Shown piece after piece: positions 1 to 6,639 of a stretch of 8,558 bases of DNA; position 1 is the first letter of the stretch; each line of letters starts with the position of its first letter. A program made the position numbers and the translations under genes. The notes beneath the pieces were generated by a model. It was given only the letters and a program-made list of their open reading frames with translations, was not told where the DNA came from and did no database searches. The stretch comes from JAWVEV01 sp033856535 (lineage in GTDB: Bacteria > Actinomycetota > Thermoleophilia > Miltoncostaeales > Miltoncostaeaceae), in the NCBI GenBank assembly GCA_033856535.1, contig JAWVEV010000136.1, positions 1 through 8,558 on the forward strand, given 5' to 3'.

Positions 1-219
1 AACACCCCGGCCGGCCCGCGCGCCCTCGAGGACGCCTGCCCGCACAAGGGCGGCCCGCTCTCGGACGGCCTGCTCGGCGACGACTGCGTCACCTGCCCCC
101 TCCACGGGCGCCGGATCAACCTGGAGACCGGCGAGGTCGCCGGCCACCCGGGCGAGCGCGTCGCGACGCTGCCGGTGTTCGAGCGCGACGGGTGGCTGTA
201 CGTGGAGATCGAGCCTTGA
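1..219 (+). CDS. nirD: NirD-like Rieske [2Fe-2S] protein, nitrite reductase small subunit (5' end cut off by window)
   Basis: Frame 1 is open from the first base to a TGA at 217-219 and gives the last 72 residues of a small Rieske protein. The cluster ligands are visible: C13-P-H15 and, 16 residues later, C32-P-L-H35. This is the C-x-H...C-x-x-H pattern that binds a [2Fe-2S] centre. The text between and after them (GGPLSDG, then INLETGEV and a short C-terminal strand ending in WLYVEIEP) resembles NirD, the small subunit of NAD(P)H-dependent assimilatory nitrite reductase, a cytoplasmic enzyme that reduces nitrite to ammonium. The downstream uroporphyrinogen-III synthase supports this, because the large subunit NirB carries siroheme. 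Many enterobacterial NirD proteins have lost the ligands; here all four are kept. A stand-alone Rieske ferredoxin of a dioxygenase system is the main alternative. nirB is expected upstream but cannot be seen. Confidence 0.8.
   Translation, partial: NTPAGPRALEDACPHKGGPLSDGLLGDDCVTCPLHGRRINLETGEVAGHPGERVATLPVFERDGWLYVEIEP
204..219 (+). promoter_or_regulatory. Ribosome binding site and TTGA stop/start overlap joining nirD and hemD
   Basis: GGAG at 204-207 lies inside the nirD coding sequence, 8 bases before TTG 216-218. That TTG shares two bases with the nirD stop TGA 217-219. The arrangement points to translational coupling and settles the rare TTG as the likely hemD start. Confidence 0.65.
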
Positions 220-1058
220 AGGGGGCCCGGGTGGGCATCACGGCCCACCGCCGGGCCGAGGAGCAGGCCCACCTGGTGCGCGCCCTGGGCGGCGTGCCGG
301 TGCTGGGCGAGACGCTGCGCGCCGACGTGCCCAACGACCCCGAGCGGGTCGACCGGGAGCTGCGCGCCGCGCTCGCCGCGCCACTCGACGCGGTGGTCTT
401 CCTGAGCGGGATCGGCGTGCGCCTCATCGTCGAGTCGGCGCGGCGGATCGGGCTCGAGGACCTGCTGCGCGCGCGCCTGGACGCGGCGTTCGTGGTCGCG
501 CGGGGCGCCAAGCCGCGGCGCGAGCTGCGCGCCGCCGGCATCCGTCCGGACTGGACCGCCGAGCCCGCGAGCACGCTGCTCATCCGGGACGCCCTGCTGG
601 CGCGGCCGACCGCCGGCCGGCGGGTGCTGGTGCAGGCCTTCGCCGAGCCGCCGATCGACCTGGCGCTGCCGCTGGCCGGCGCCGGCGCCGAGGTGGCCGT
701 GGTGTCGCCCTACGACCTCGCCTGGCCCGAGGACCCCGAGCCCGCCCGCCGGCTGGCGCGCGCGGCCGCCCGAGGCGAGCTCGACGCGGTCACCTTCACC
801 ACCGCCCGGGCGGCGCGCCAGTTCGTCGCGATCGCCGAGGCCGACGGGATCGACGTCGAGGACCTCCGCCGCGGCGGAGCCCTGATGGTCGCCGTCGGCG
901 AGGTCACCCGCGCCGCGCTCGAGGACGAGGGCCTGGAGGTCGGTGTCGTGGCCGACCCGCCCAAGATGGGGACGATGTACCGGGCCCTCGCGGTCGCGCT
1001 GGTCGCGGAGGCCGCCTCCGGCGCCCGGGGCCGTCCGGTGCCGGCCGTCACGGGCTGA
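216..1058 (+). CDS. hemD: Uroporphyrinogen-III synthase (HemD family), siroheme branch
   Basis: The product is about 280 residues and looks like HemD, which cyclises hydroxymethylbilane to uroporphyrinogen III, the precursor of siroheme and heme, in the cytoplasm. Family landmarks are the N-terminal strand (ARVGIT) followed by AHRRAEE, the first-domain segment DAVVFLSGIGV, the second-domain segment DAVTFTTARAARQF, and the late VAVGEVTRAALEDEG followed by a KMGTMYRAL helix. I chose TTG 216 because its TG overlaps the nirD TGA (TTGA) and a GGAG at 204-207 sits 8 bases upstream. A GTG at 192 would add eight residues that lie inside nirD with no clear ribosome site. The family is poorly conserved, but length and layout fit. 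Some actinobacterial relatives near nirBD (for example the Mycobacterium tuberculosis protein encoded near nirBD) carry an extra C-terminal winged-helix domain; this one ends without it. Confidence 0.87.
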   Translation: MKGARVGITAHRRAEEQAHLVRALGGVPVLGETLRADVPNDPERVDRELRAALAAPLDAVVFLSGIGVRLIVESARRIGLEDLLRARLDAAFVVARGAKPRRELRAAGIRPDWTAEPASTLLIRDALLARPTAGRRVLVQAFAEPPIDLALPLAGAGAEVAVVSPYDLAWPEDPEPARRLARAAARGELDAVTFTTARAARQFVAIAEADGIDVEDLRRGGALMVAVGEVTRAALEDEGLEVGVVADPPKMGTMYRALAVALVAEAASGARGRPVPAVTG

Positions 1059-1093
1059 GCGATGCCCGAGCTGGGATAATCGCGGCGTCAACC

Positions 1094-1117
1094 CCGCGCG
1101 CGCCGCCGAGCGCGCGG
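1094..1117 (+). terminator. GC hairpin after hemD, possible terminator without a U tract
   Basis: Bases 1094-1101 (CCGCGCGC) pair perfectly with 1110-1117 (GCGCGCGG), giving an 8-bp stem and an 8-base loop, 35 bases after the hemD stop. No T-run follows, so this would be a tail-less terminator of the kind proposed for high-GC actinobacteria. It separates the nitrite/siroheme unit from the rsbQP unit. Chance GC palindromes are common at this base composition. Confidence 0.38.
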
Positions 1118-1130
1118 TCTGACCGCCGCA

Positions 1131-1160
1131 TTGCCAAATCGCCCAGTCCACGGATCGATC
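1131..1160 (+). promoter_or_regulatory. Weak candidate promoter for rsbQ-rsbP, possibly giving a leaderless transcript
   Basis: TTGCCA at 1131-1136 matches the -35 consensus at five of six positions and lies just after the hairpin. About 17 bases later is only a poor -10 (ATCGAT, 1154-1159). Initiation from it would fall about 1166-1172, at or just before the GTG 1172 start. No purine-rich ribosome site precedes that start, so a leaderless mRNA is compatible. The poor -10 keeps confidence low. Confidence 0.22.
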
Positions 1161-1171
1161 GTCGCCCGCCC

Positions 1172-1969
1172 GTGAGCGCGGTGCGCCGGTTCAACGTCGT
1201 CGAGCGGGGCCGGCCGGAGGGCCGGCCGATGCTCCTGGCGCACGGGTTCGGCTGCGACCAGGGCATGTGGCGCCACGTGTGGCCCGCCTTCGCCGAGGAC
1301 CACCGGGTGATCACGTTCGACCACGTGGGCCACGGCGGATCGGACGCCGGCGCCTACGACCCGGAACGGCACGCCACGCTCCGCGGCTACGCGGAGGACG
1401 TCCTGGACATCGTCCGCGAGCTCGACCTGCGCGACCTCGTCTTCGTCGGGCACTCGGTGAGCTCGATGATCGGCGCGCTGGCGGCGGCCGAGGAGCCCGA
1501 TCGCTTCGCCCACCTCGTGCTCGTCGGGCCCTCGCCGCGCTACATCGACGACGAGGGCTACGTCGGCGGCTTCACCCGCGAGGACATCGAGGGCCTGCTG
1601 GAGTCGATGGACAGCAACTACCTCGGCTGGGCCGGCGCGATGGCGCCGGTCATCATGGGCAACGCGGACCGCCCCGAGCTGGGCGAGGAGCTGGCCGAGA
1701 CCTTCTGCCGCGCGGATCCCGAGCTGGCGCGCCGCTTCGCCCGGGCGACCTTCCTCGCGGACAACCGGGCCGACCTGGCCCGCGTGCGGACGCCGAGCCT
1801 CGTGCTGCAGTGCGCCCGGGACGTGATCGCGCCGGACGCGGTGGGCGAGTACGTGCATCGCGCGCTGCCCGGCAGCCGGCTGGTGCGCCTTGCGGCGACC
1901 GGGCATTGCCCGAACCTGAGCGCGCCCCAGGAGACCGTGGCGGCCATCCGGGCCTACCTGGCGGCGTGA
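1172..1969 (+). CDS. rsbQ: RsbQ-type alpha/beta hydrolase, partner of the RsbP phosphatase
   Basis: The 265-residue protein follows Bacillus subtilis RsbQ (about 269 residues) almost from end to end: HGFGCDQGMW near the N-terminus, then HRVITFDHVGHGGSD, the nucleophile elbow FVGHSVSS, LVLVGPSPRYI, and LQCARDVIAPDAVGEY. The catalytic triad is intact: Ser95 in GHS, Asp217 in ARDVIAP and His245 in TGHCPN. In B. subtilis, RsbQ is needed for RsbP to activate sigma-B under energy stress and is thought to bind or process a small hydrophobic molecule. The same fold subfamily includes the plant karrikin and strigolactone receptors KAI2 and D14. The next gene encodes the matching phosphatase and starts inside this stop codon, so the pair is very likely one functional unit. 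GTG 1172 is used as start; GTG 1181 is possible, and neither has a good ribosome site. The true ligand is unknown. Confidence 0.92.
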   Translation: MSAVRRFNVVERGRPEGRPMLLAHGFGCDQGMWRHVWPAFAEDHRVITFDHVGHGGSDAGAYDPERHATLRGYAEDVLDIVRELDLRDLVFVGHSVSSMIGALAAAEEPDRFAHLVLVGPSPRYIDDEGYVGGFTREDIEGLLESMDSNYLGWAGAMAPVIMGNADRPELGEELAETFCRADPELARRFARATFLADNRADLARVRTPSLVLQCARDVIAPDAVGEYVHRALPGSRLVRLAATGHCPNLSAPQETVAAIRAYLAA

Positions 1970-3111
1970 CCGCCGACGAGGATCCCCTCGAGGCGTCCGC
2001 GGAGGAGCTCTACGAGGACGCGCCCTGCGGCTACCTGTCCACCACCATGGACGGGACGATCGTGCGGGTGAACCGCACCTTCGAGACCCTCTCCGGCCAC
2101 CGCCGGGAGGACCTGATCGGCGTGGCCCGGTTCCAGGACCTGCTGGCGCCGGGCGACCGGATCTACCACGACACCCATCACCTCCCGATGCTCCATCTGC
2201 GGGGCGCGGTGCGCGAGATCGCGGTGGAGGTGATGCGGCCCGACGGCTCCCGCCTCCCCGCCCTGGTGAACAGCATGGTGCGCAGGGATCGCGAGGGCGC
2301 CGCGCGGGCGATCGGCGTCTCGGTCTTCGACGCCACCGAGCGGCGGCGCTACGAGCAGGGCCTGCTGGAGGCGCGGCGGCGGGAGCACGAGGTGGCGCTG
2401 GAGCTGCAGCGGGGGCTGCTGACGGGCGCGCCGCCGGCGGCGCCGGGGCTGGAGATCGGCGTGGCCTACAAGCCCGGCGTGAGCGACCTCGAGGCCGGCG
2501 GGGACTGGTACGACGCCTTCTGGCTGGAGGAGGGCGCGGCCGTCGCGCTGGTGGTGGGCGACGTCGTGGGACGCGGCATCGGGGCGGCGGCGACCATGGG
2601 CCAGCTGCGCAGCGCGGCCCGGGCGCTCGCCGCGGGCCGGCCGGAGCCGGGCGCGCTGATCGACGCCCTCGAGGGCTACTCCCGCCGCCACGCGGTGGGG
2701 CGCATGGCAACGCTCGTCTACGCCGAGCTGGAGCTCGACGTCGGCCGCCTGCGCTTCGCCTGCGCCGGCCACCCGCCGCCGGTGCTCGTGGCGCCGGGCG
2801 CGCCGGCGCGCCTGCTCTGGGAGGGCCGCTCGACGCCGCTCGACGCGCGCCCGTCGGCGCCGCCCCGCCGCGACGACGTCTGCACCCTGCCGGCCGGCGG
2901 CGCCGTCGTGCTCTACACCGACGGCCTCTTCGAGCGGCGCACGCGCCCGCTCGACGAGGGCCTCGCCCGGCTGGTCGCCGAGGTCGAGGCCCGCCGCGAC
3001 GCGCCCGCGGAGGAGCTGGCCCATGGCCTGGTCCGCGCGATGCTCCCCTCCGGCAACGCGGACGACGTCTGCGCCCTGGTCGCCCGCCGGCGGAGCGCGC
3101 CCGAGGCCTGA
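1966..3111 (+). CDS. rsbP: RsbP-type PAS-PP2C (SpoIIE) serine phosphatase
   Basis: Starting at GTG 1966, which overlaps the rsbQ stop (GTGA), this gives a 381-residue cytoplasmic protein. Residues about 13-125 form a PAS sensor (APCGYLS, DGTIVRVNRTFETLSGH, ending in VFDATERRRYE). Residues 126-152 form a charged helical linker, and 160-380 a PP2C/SpoIIE phosphatase. The metal-binding acidic residues are present: D180 and D183 in GGDWYDAF, D199 in GDVVGRG, D319 in YTDGLFE, and D366/D367 in NADDVCAL. It should therefore be catalytically active. The domain order is that of B. subtilis RsbP, which dephosphorylates the anti-anti-sigma factor RsbV when cellular energy falls. The open frame runs far upstream through rsbQ, but that part is out-of-frame shadow: the domain match begins just after 1966. 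The PAS holds a His-rich stretch (H68, H71, H72, H77). Its substrate, an RsbV-like STAS protein, is not encoded nearby. Confidence 0.92.
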   Translation: MTADEDPLEASAEELYEDAPCGYLSTTMDGTIVRVNRTFETLSGHRREDLIGVARFQDLLAPGDRIYHDTHHLPMLHLRGAVREIAVEVMRPDGSRLPALVNSMVRRDREGAARAIGVSVFDATERRRYEQGLLEARRREHEVALELQRGLLTGAPPAAPGLEIGVAYKPGVSDLEAGGDWYDAFWLEEGAAVALVVGDVVGRGIGAAATMGQLRSAARALAAGRPEPGALIDALEGYSRRHAVGRMATLVYAELELDVGRLRFACAGHPPPVLVAPGAPARLLWEGRSTPLDARPSAPPRRDDVCTLPAGGAVVLYTDGLFERRTRPLDEGLARLVAEVEARRDAPAEELAHGLVRAMLPSGNADDVCALVARRRSAPEA

Positions 3112-3135
3112 GCCGGGGGCCGGCCCGAGCCGGGC

Positions 3136-3167
3136 CCGGCGGCATCGTCACGCCCGGGCGCCGCCGG
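3136..3167 (+). terminator. GC hairpin after rsbP, possible terminator without a U tract
   Basis: CCGGCGGC at 3136-3143 pairs with GCCGCCGG at 3160-3167 around a 16-base loop, 24 bases after the rsbP stop. No T-run follows. It sits in the 224-base convergent gap between rsbP and the secreted propeller gene, where both strands need an end of transcription. Several overlapping palindromes (for example GCCGGGCCCGGC at 3129-3140) could compete with this fold. No gene was found in the gap. Confidence 0.33.
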
Positions 3168-3297
3168 CGGTGGCCGGTCGGCCATGGTGCCGGTGGCCAG
3201 TTCGCCCTCGAACCCGGGCCCGGGCGGACCGGCGACGGCCCTCGCTCGCCGCGCCAGCCGTACCGAAAGAGCGCGCGGTCGGCGGCCAAGAGCGCAT

Positions 3298-3321
3298 CGG
3301 CGGCGCCTCAACTGGCCGCCG
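3298..3321 (-). terminator. GC hairpin after the propeller-repeat gene, possible terminator
   Basis: CGGCGGC at 3298-3304 pairs with GCCGCCG at 3315-3321 with a 10-base loop. Read on the - strand, it begins about 14 bases after the stop codon of the gene that ends at 3336. There is no U tract. Its position relative to the stop is right for a terminator, but the stem is only 7 bp. Confidence 0.35.
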
Positions 3322-3335
3322 GAAACGCTCACGGG

Positions 3336-6300
3336 TCAGCCCTGGGCGGCGGGCGAGGTCTTCCTGGACCGCGCCACGAGGTTCTCGATCTCGGTCACAC
3401 GCCGCAGCGCCGCCTGGGCGATGCGGCGAGTGATGCGGACCTGTCCCATGGTCACCTGGATCGGGCGGACCCGCGTCCGCATCGCCGGTGGGTCGGGCAG
3501 CCCGAGGAGCCGGGCCCGAAGCCGCGTGGCTCGCCGGAGCGCCGCCTGGGCGATGCGCTGGTTCGTCCGTAGCTGTGCCCGCCTCAGCCGAATCGCGGAC
3601 GGCCGGGCGGCCGGCCGGACGGCGTGGCCCAGGCCGAGCCGCGCCTCGAGGGCGGCGACCCGCCGGAGCGCGGCCTGTGCGATGCGCTGGGTGATCCGGA
3701 GATCCGCCACGGTGAGCCGAGCGGACGAGCGGCGTGCGGCCGACGGAACACGGGGTCGGCCAGGCGCCGCCGCCGGACGCGCCTCCGGTGCGACGACCGT
3801 GGCACGGGAGCCGCCGCCTCCGGACGCTGCGGCCGGGCCGGCTGACGAGGGTCCGGCCCCCTCGGACGCCGGTGGCGTCACCGCGCCGGACGGCGGCGTC
3901 CGGGCGGACGGCACCGGGGCCGGATCATTCGGGATCCGAACCCAGCCGGCGTCGGGCGAGCCCGGCGGCGCCAGCAGGGCGAAGGGGCGGTCCAGCACCC
4001 GGAGCACGACCAGGCCGGAGTTCGGGTCGGCGATGGCGAGGTCGAGCCGCCCGTCCCCCGTGAGCTCGCCCACGGCGAGCGCCTGCGGCCCGTAACTCCC
4101 GTACGGGAGCGGGAACAGGATCTCCGGCGCGAGGCTCCCGTCGGGACGCTGGAGATAGAGGCCCGCGTGCTGCCATCCGCTGTGCAGGACGGCGACATCG
4201 GTGCGTCCGTCCCCGTTGAGATCCGCGGCCCGCGCGACCGCCGGGATGTCGAACGAGGGCCGGACGACCGGTGGGTCCACCTCGCCGTTCCGCGCCTGCG
4301 GGAGGACGCGCAACGAGGAGGTCGGGAAGTTCCCGCCCTCGGGCAGGATCAGATCGGTCCGCCCGTCGCCGGTCACGTCGGCCAGCGCGATCCCGTCTTG
4401 CCCCGCGAACACCTCGCTCCCGGTCTCCAGGCGCCGCACGGCCCACCGCCCGGCCGGCGCCCCCTTGCGCGTCACGATCATCATGTCCCCGCCAGACAGC
4501 AGCGGAGTGCGTCCGACGACGTCCGGCCGGCCGTCGCCGTCGAGGTCGCCGACGTCGAAGGTGTGCAGTGCGATCGGGGCGATCGCGCGCGCGGCGAAGC
4601 CGCCCCGCTCGCGTGACACGGCGAGCAGCCCCGTCGCGTTGCCGACGACGATCTCGTCCGGCCCCTCGCCGTCGAGGTCGGCGATCACCAGATGGTTCGG
4701 CCGGGTCCCCGCCGGGACCGGCGCCTGCCGGACCAATCGTCCGCCGCGGTTGAGGAGCACCTGGACGCCCGCCTTGGTCGTCACCGCGGCGTCCGGCCTG
4801 CCGTCGCCGTCGAGGTCGCCGACCGACAGGCTCATCGCGGCCGGCTCACCGTCCAGCGGGAGAATGCTCGGCCGCCCCAGCTTCCCCCGCCCGTCCTGGA
4901 CGAAGAGCACGAGGCCACGGAGGCGCGCCGGCATCCGAGGATCGGTGTTCGGCGTCGTCATCAGGACGTCGTCGCGTCCGTCGCCGGTGATGTCGGCGAC
5001 CGCAACCGCCTCGGCGTAGGAGGGGACCATGTGCCAGGTGAAGTAGCGGGGCAGCGCGAGCGTGGGGACGAAGTCCGGCGGCGACCCCACCGGATGCACC
5101 GCGCCCGGGCGGTCCGGCACGGCCGTCCGCACGGCGGTCCTGATCGAGTATCCCGGGGTCCCGTCCCCGGGATTCGTCCGCCACCCGACGATCGCCGTCC
5201 CGGAGGGGTCCACCGCCAGGGAGACCTCGTCCATGGTCACCGCCCAGCTCCCGTCGATCGCCTCCGGGTCGGCCCACTCGCCGCCCGCCGGCCGGCGGGC
5301 GACCTGGATGCCCGGACCGGGCCACGCGGCGAAGAGGTCGCCGGCGGCGTCCAGGGCGAGGTGAGGGACGGTCCCGTCGCTGTCCATCATCGCGGGCTCG
5401 CTCCAGCGCCCGCGAGGGGGCCGATGGGCGAAGGCCGGCCCGACCCACCGACCGACCTCCTCGTCCCGGGCCTCGAAGACCGCGAAAGCCTCGCCATCGG
5501 CGTCGACCGCCAGCTCGAACTCCCTGCCGACGACGACGGGCCCGAAGGGGTTCACCCCCCGGGACCACCCCCCGCCCGGGTCGCGGACCGCCAGGCGGTC
5601 CCCGAAAGCCGCCGCGGCGGCGCCCGAGGGGCCGACCGCGAGGCGGAGGTCCACCCTGAACAGGTCGTCCGAGGTGCCGAGGACCTCGGACGCGCCCCAG
5701 CGTCCCCCGGAGGGACGCTCCACGGCCTCGACGACCGCCCGGTCCTCGCTGACGCGAAGACGGTTCCAGACGACGGTGGCCGCTCCGCTCGCATCGGTGC
5801 CGAAGGCCACCTCCTGGACCAGGCCCCCGCGGGCCGAGAGCCGCTCCGGAGCGGTCCATCGCCCGCCCGGCGCGCGGGTGGACGCCATCACGACCGACGT
5901 GTTGCCGCCGTCCTTCTGCACCCAGACCGACACCGCGTTGCCCGCGCGGTCGAGGACGACCCCGGCGTCGAGCTCGACGATGCCCCCGCCGGAGACCCGG
6001 GCCGGCTGCGACCACGTCCCGTCGGGCAGGCCGACGGCCGCCTCGACGGCGAACTCCCCGTTCGGGGCGCCGTTGTGGACCCCCCAGCTCACGATGGCGG
6101 TCCCGTAGGGATCGATCGCGACGTGCGGCCCGACGTCGTCGCCGCTGGGTCCGAAGATGGTCACCGGGGCGCTCCAGGGCCCCCCCGGAGGCCGTCGCGA
6201 GACCCGGAGCTCGAAATTCCGGTCGAGCGTGCGGTTCGCCGTCCAGGCCGCGATCGCCGCGCCTCGCTCGTTGACGGCGATTCGGGGAGGCCCGAAGTTC

Positions 6301-6497
6301 CGGTACTCTGCGTTCTCGAACGCCATGAACTGGGCCGGGCGCCAGCCCTCGTCCGCGCGGGCGGCGGGAGCCGCGATCAGCGCGACCATCGCGGCGAGGA
6401 GCGCCAGGGGGAGCAGGAGCGCCGCCCGCCGAGATCGGTGGCGGAGCGTCGTGAACGAGACCGCGAAGGCGGTCGACGGGCCGGCTGAGATCGACAT
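3336..6497 (-). CDS. Large secreted protein: two propeller-like repeat arrays plus a basic triple-repeat tail
   Basis: This 1053-residue protein is exported. Arginines (LRHRSRR) precede a hydrophobic stretch at about 25-43, with a signal-peptidase site near A46-R-A48|D. Residues about 50-475 hold roughly eight copies of a unit with D-x-x-G-x-A-x-x-x-W and seven of G-G-x-W-x-x-P, resembling sialidase/BNR-like propeller blades. Residues about 490-840 hold seven FG-GAP/VCBS units with calcium-loop motifs such as DITGDGRDD (from 502), DLDGDGRPD and DLNGDGRTD. Seven units are enough for one seven-bladed propeller. Residues about 846-926 are a Pro/Ala/Ser/Gly linker. The tail from 927 has three basic helical repeats and about 29 basic against 5 acidic residues. 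Such proteins usually bind surfaces, glycans or partners; no catalytic residues were recognised, so function is unknown. ATG 6497 is the only reasonable start, though its ribosome site is weak. The gene is monocistronic. Confidence 0.9.
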   Translation of the reverse strand: MSISAGPSTAFAVSFTTLRHRSRRAALLLPLALLAAMVALIAAPAARADEGWRPAQFMAFENAEYRNFGPPRIAVNERGAAIAAWTANRTLDRNFELRVSRRPPGGPWSAPVTIFGPSGDDVGPHVAIDPYGTAIVSWGVHNGAPNGEFAVEAAVGLPDGTWSQPARVSGGGIVELDAGVVLDRAGNAVSVWVQKDGGNTSVVMASTRAPGGRWTAPERLSARGGLVQEVAFGTDASGAATVVWNRLRVSEDRAVVEAVERPSGGRWGASEVLGTSDDLFRVDLRLAVGPSGAAAAAFGDRLAVRDPGGGWSRGVNPFGPVVVGREFELAVDADGEAFAVFEARDEEVGRWVGPAFAHRPPRGRWSEPAMMDSDGTVPHLALDAAGDLFAAWPGPGIQVARRPAGGEWADPEAIDGSWAVTMDEVSLAVDPSGTAIVGWRTNPGDGTPGYSIRTAVRTAVPDRPGAVHPVGSPPDFVPTLALPRYFTWHMVPSYAEAVAVADITGDGRDDVLMTTPNTDPRMPARLRGLVLFVQDGRGKLGRPSILPLDGEPAAMSLSVGDLDGDGRPDAAVTTKAGVQVLLNRGGRLVRQAPVPAGTRPNHLVIADLDGEGPDEIVVGNATGLLAVSRERGGFAARAIAPIALHTFDVGDLDGDGRPDVVGRTPLLSGGDMMIVTRKGAPAGRWAVRRLETGSEVFAGQDGIALADVTGDGRTDLILPEGGNFPTSSLRVLPQARNGEVDPPVVRPSFDIPAVARAADLNGDGRTDVAVLHSGWQHAGLYLQRPDGSLAPEILFPLPYGSYGPQALAVGELTGDGRLDLAIADPNSGLVVLRVLDRPFALLAPPGSPDAGWVRIPNDPAPVPSARTPPSGAVTPPASEGAGPSSAGPAAASGGGGSRATVVAPEARPAAAPGRPRVPSAARRSSARLTVADLRITQRIAQAALRRVAALEARLGLGHAVRPAARPSAIRLRRAQLRTNQRIAQAALRRATRLRARLLGLPDPPAMRTRVRPIQVTMGQVRITRRIAQAALRRVTEIENLVARSRKTSPAAQG
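3375..3716 (-). repeat. Three tandem 43-44 codon repeats in the C-terminal tail of the propeller protein
   Basis: The motif RIAQAALRR occurs three times, with the Ile at residues 939, 982 and 1026 (core codons at 3660-3683, 3531-3554 and 3399-3422), so the spacing is 43 and 44 residues. Each copy reads as a beta-like lead (LTVADLRITQ, IRLRRAQLRTNQ, IQVTMGQVRITR), then the shared core, then an amphipathic helix (VAALEARL, ATRLRARL, VTEIENLV). The DNA is similar too: GCCTGGGCGATGCG is identical in copies 2 and 3 and nearly so in copy 1. This points to internal duplication. The helix has a heptad-like I-A-A-L-L spacing and could form a helical bundle or oligomer. I do not recognise a named family. 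Confidence 0.85.
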
Positions 6498-6593
6498 GGA
6501 CGCTCGGGGGTGGGGGTCGGCGCAGAGTGCTGCGCCCGTTGGCCGCGTCCGGCCCGTGGTGCCCCGGTGCTCAGAGCGCCCGACGCGGGGCCC

Positions 6594-6622
6594 ACTCTAT
6601 GCGGGCCCGGCTGTCCGGTCAG
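6594..6622 (-). promoter_or_regulatory. Candidate sigma70-type promoter of the propeller-repeat gene
   Basis: On the - strand, CTGACC (6622-6617) is followed by exactly 17 bases and then TAGAGT (6599-6594). This fits a TTGACN-17-TANNNT promoter with four of six -35 matches and the key T, A and T of the -10. A start about 7 bases later would leave roughly 90 bases of leader before ATG 6497. It is the most AT-containing spot in the 184-base gap, and it lies after the hairpin that ends the copper unit. Confidence 0.42.
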
Positions 6623-6639
6623 CCTCACCCGGTCCGGCC

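Noticed and set aside
1074..1080. GGATAAT as a -10 element for rsbQ
   Set aside because: It resembles a -10, but no acceptable -35 lies about 17 bases upstream (GGGCTG). A transcript from it would also run straight into the 1094-1117 hairpin.
1267..1965. N-terminal extension of rsbP through the whole of rsbQ in another frame
   Set aside because: The extension is Arg/Gly-rich noise, and the PAS domain begins directly after the GTG at 1966, which overlaps the rsbQ stop.
1088..3289. A 733-codon open frame on the - strand across rsbQ, rsbP and the following gap
   Set aside because: It spans two convincing + strand genes, has extreme Arg/Pro/Ala composition and no domain pattern. Long antisense open frames are expected at this GC content.
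3112..3335. A small gene or RNA in the convergent gap after rsbP
   Set aside because: Only GC palindromes and low-information short frames are visible. No ribosome site, codon pattern or conserved RNA fold could be supported.
3375..3716. The triple DNA repeat as a CRISPR-like array or mobile-element scar
   Set aside because: The copies are in frame, diverged at silent and replacement positions, and encode the same helical motif, so they are protein-level repeats.
4692..6488. A 598-codon open frame on the + strand opposite the propeller-repeat gene
   Set aside because: It is the reverse-strand shadow of a gene with strong GC third-position bias. The opposite strand encodes clear signal-peptide and repeat motifs, while this frame is Arg/Pro/Gly-rich without recognisable domains.
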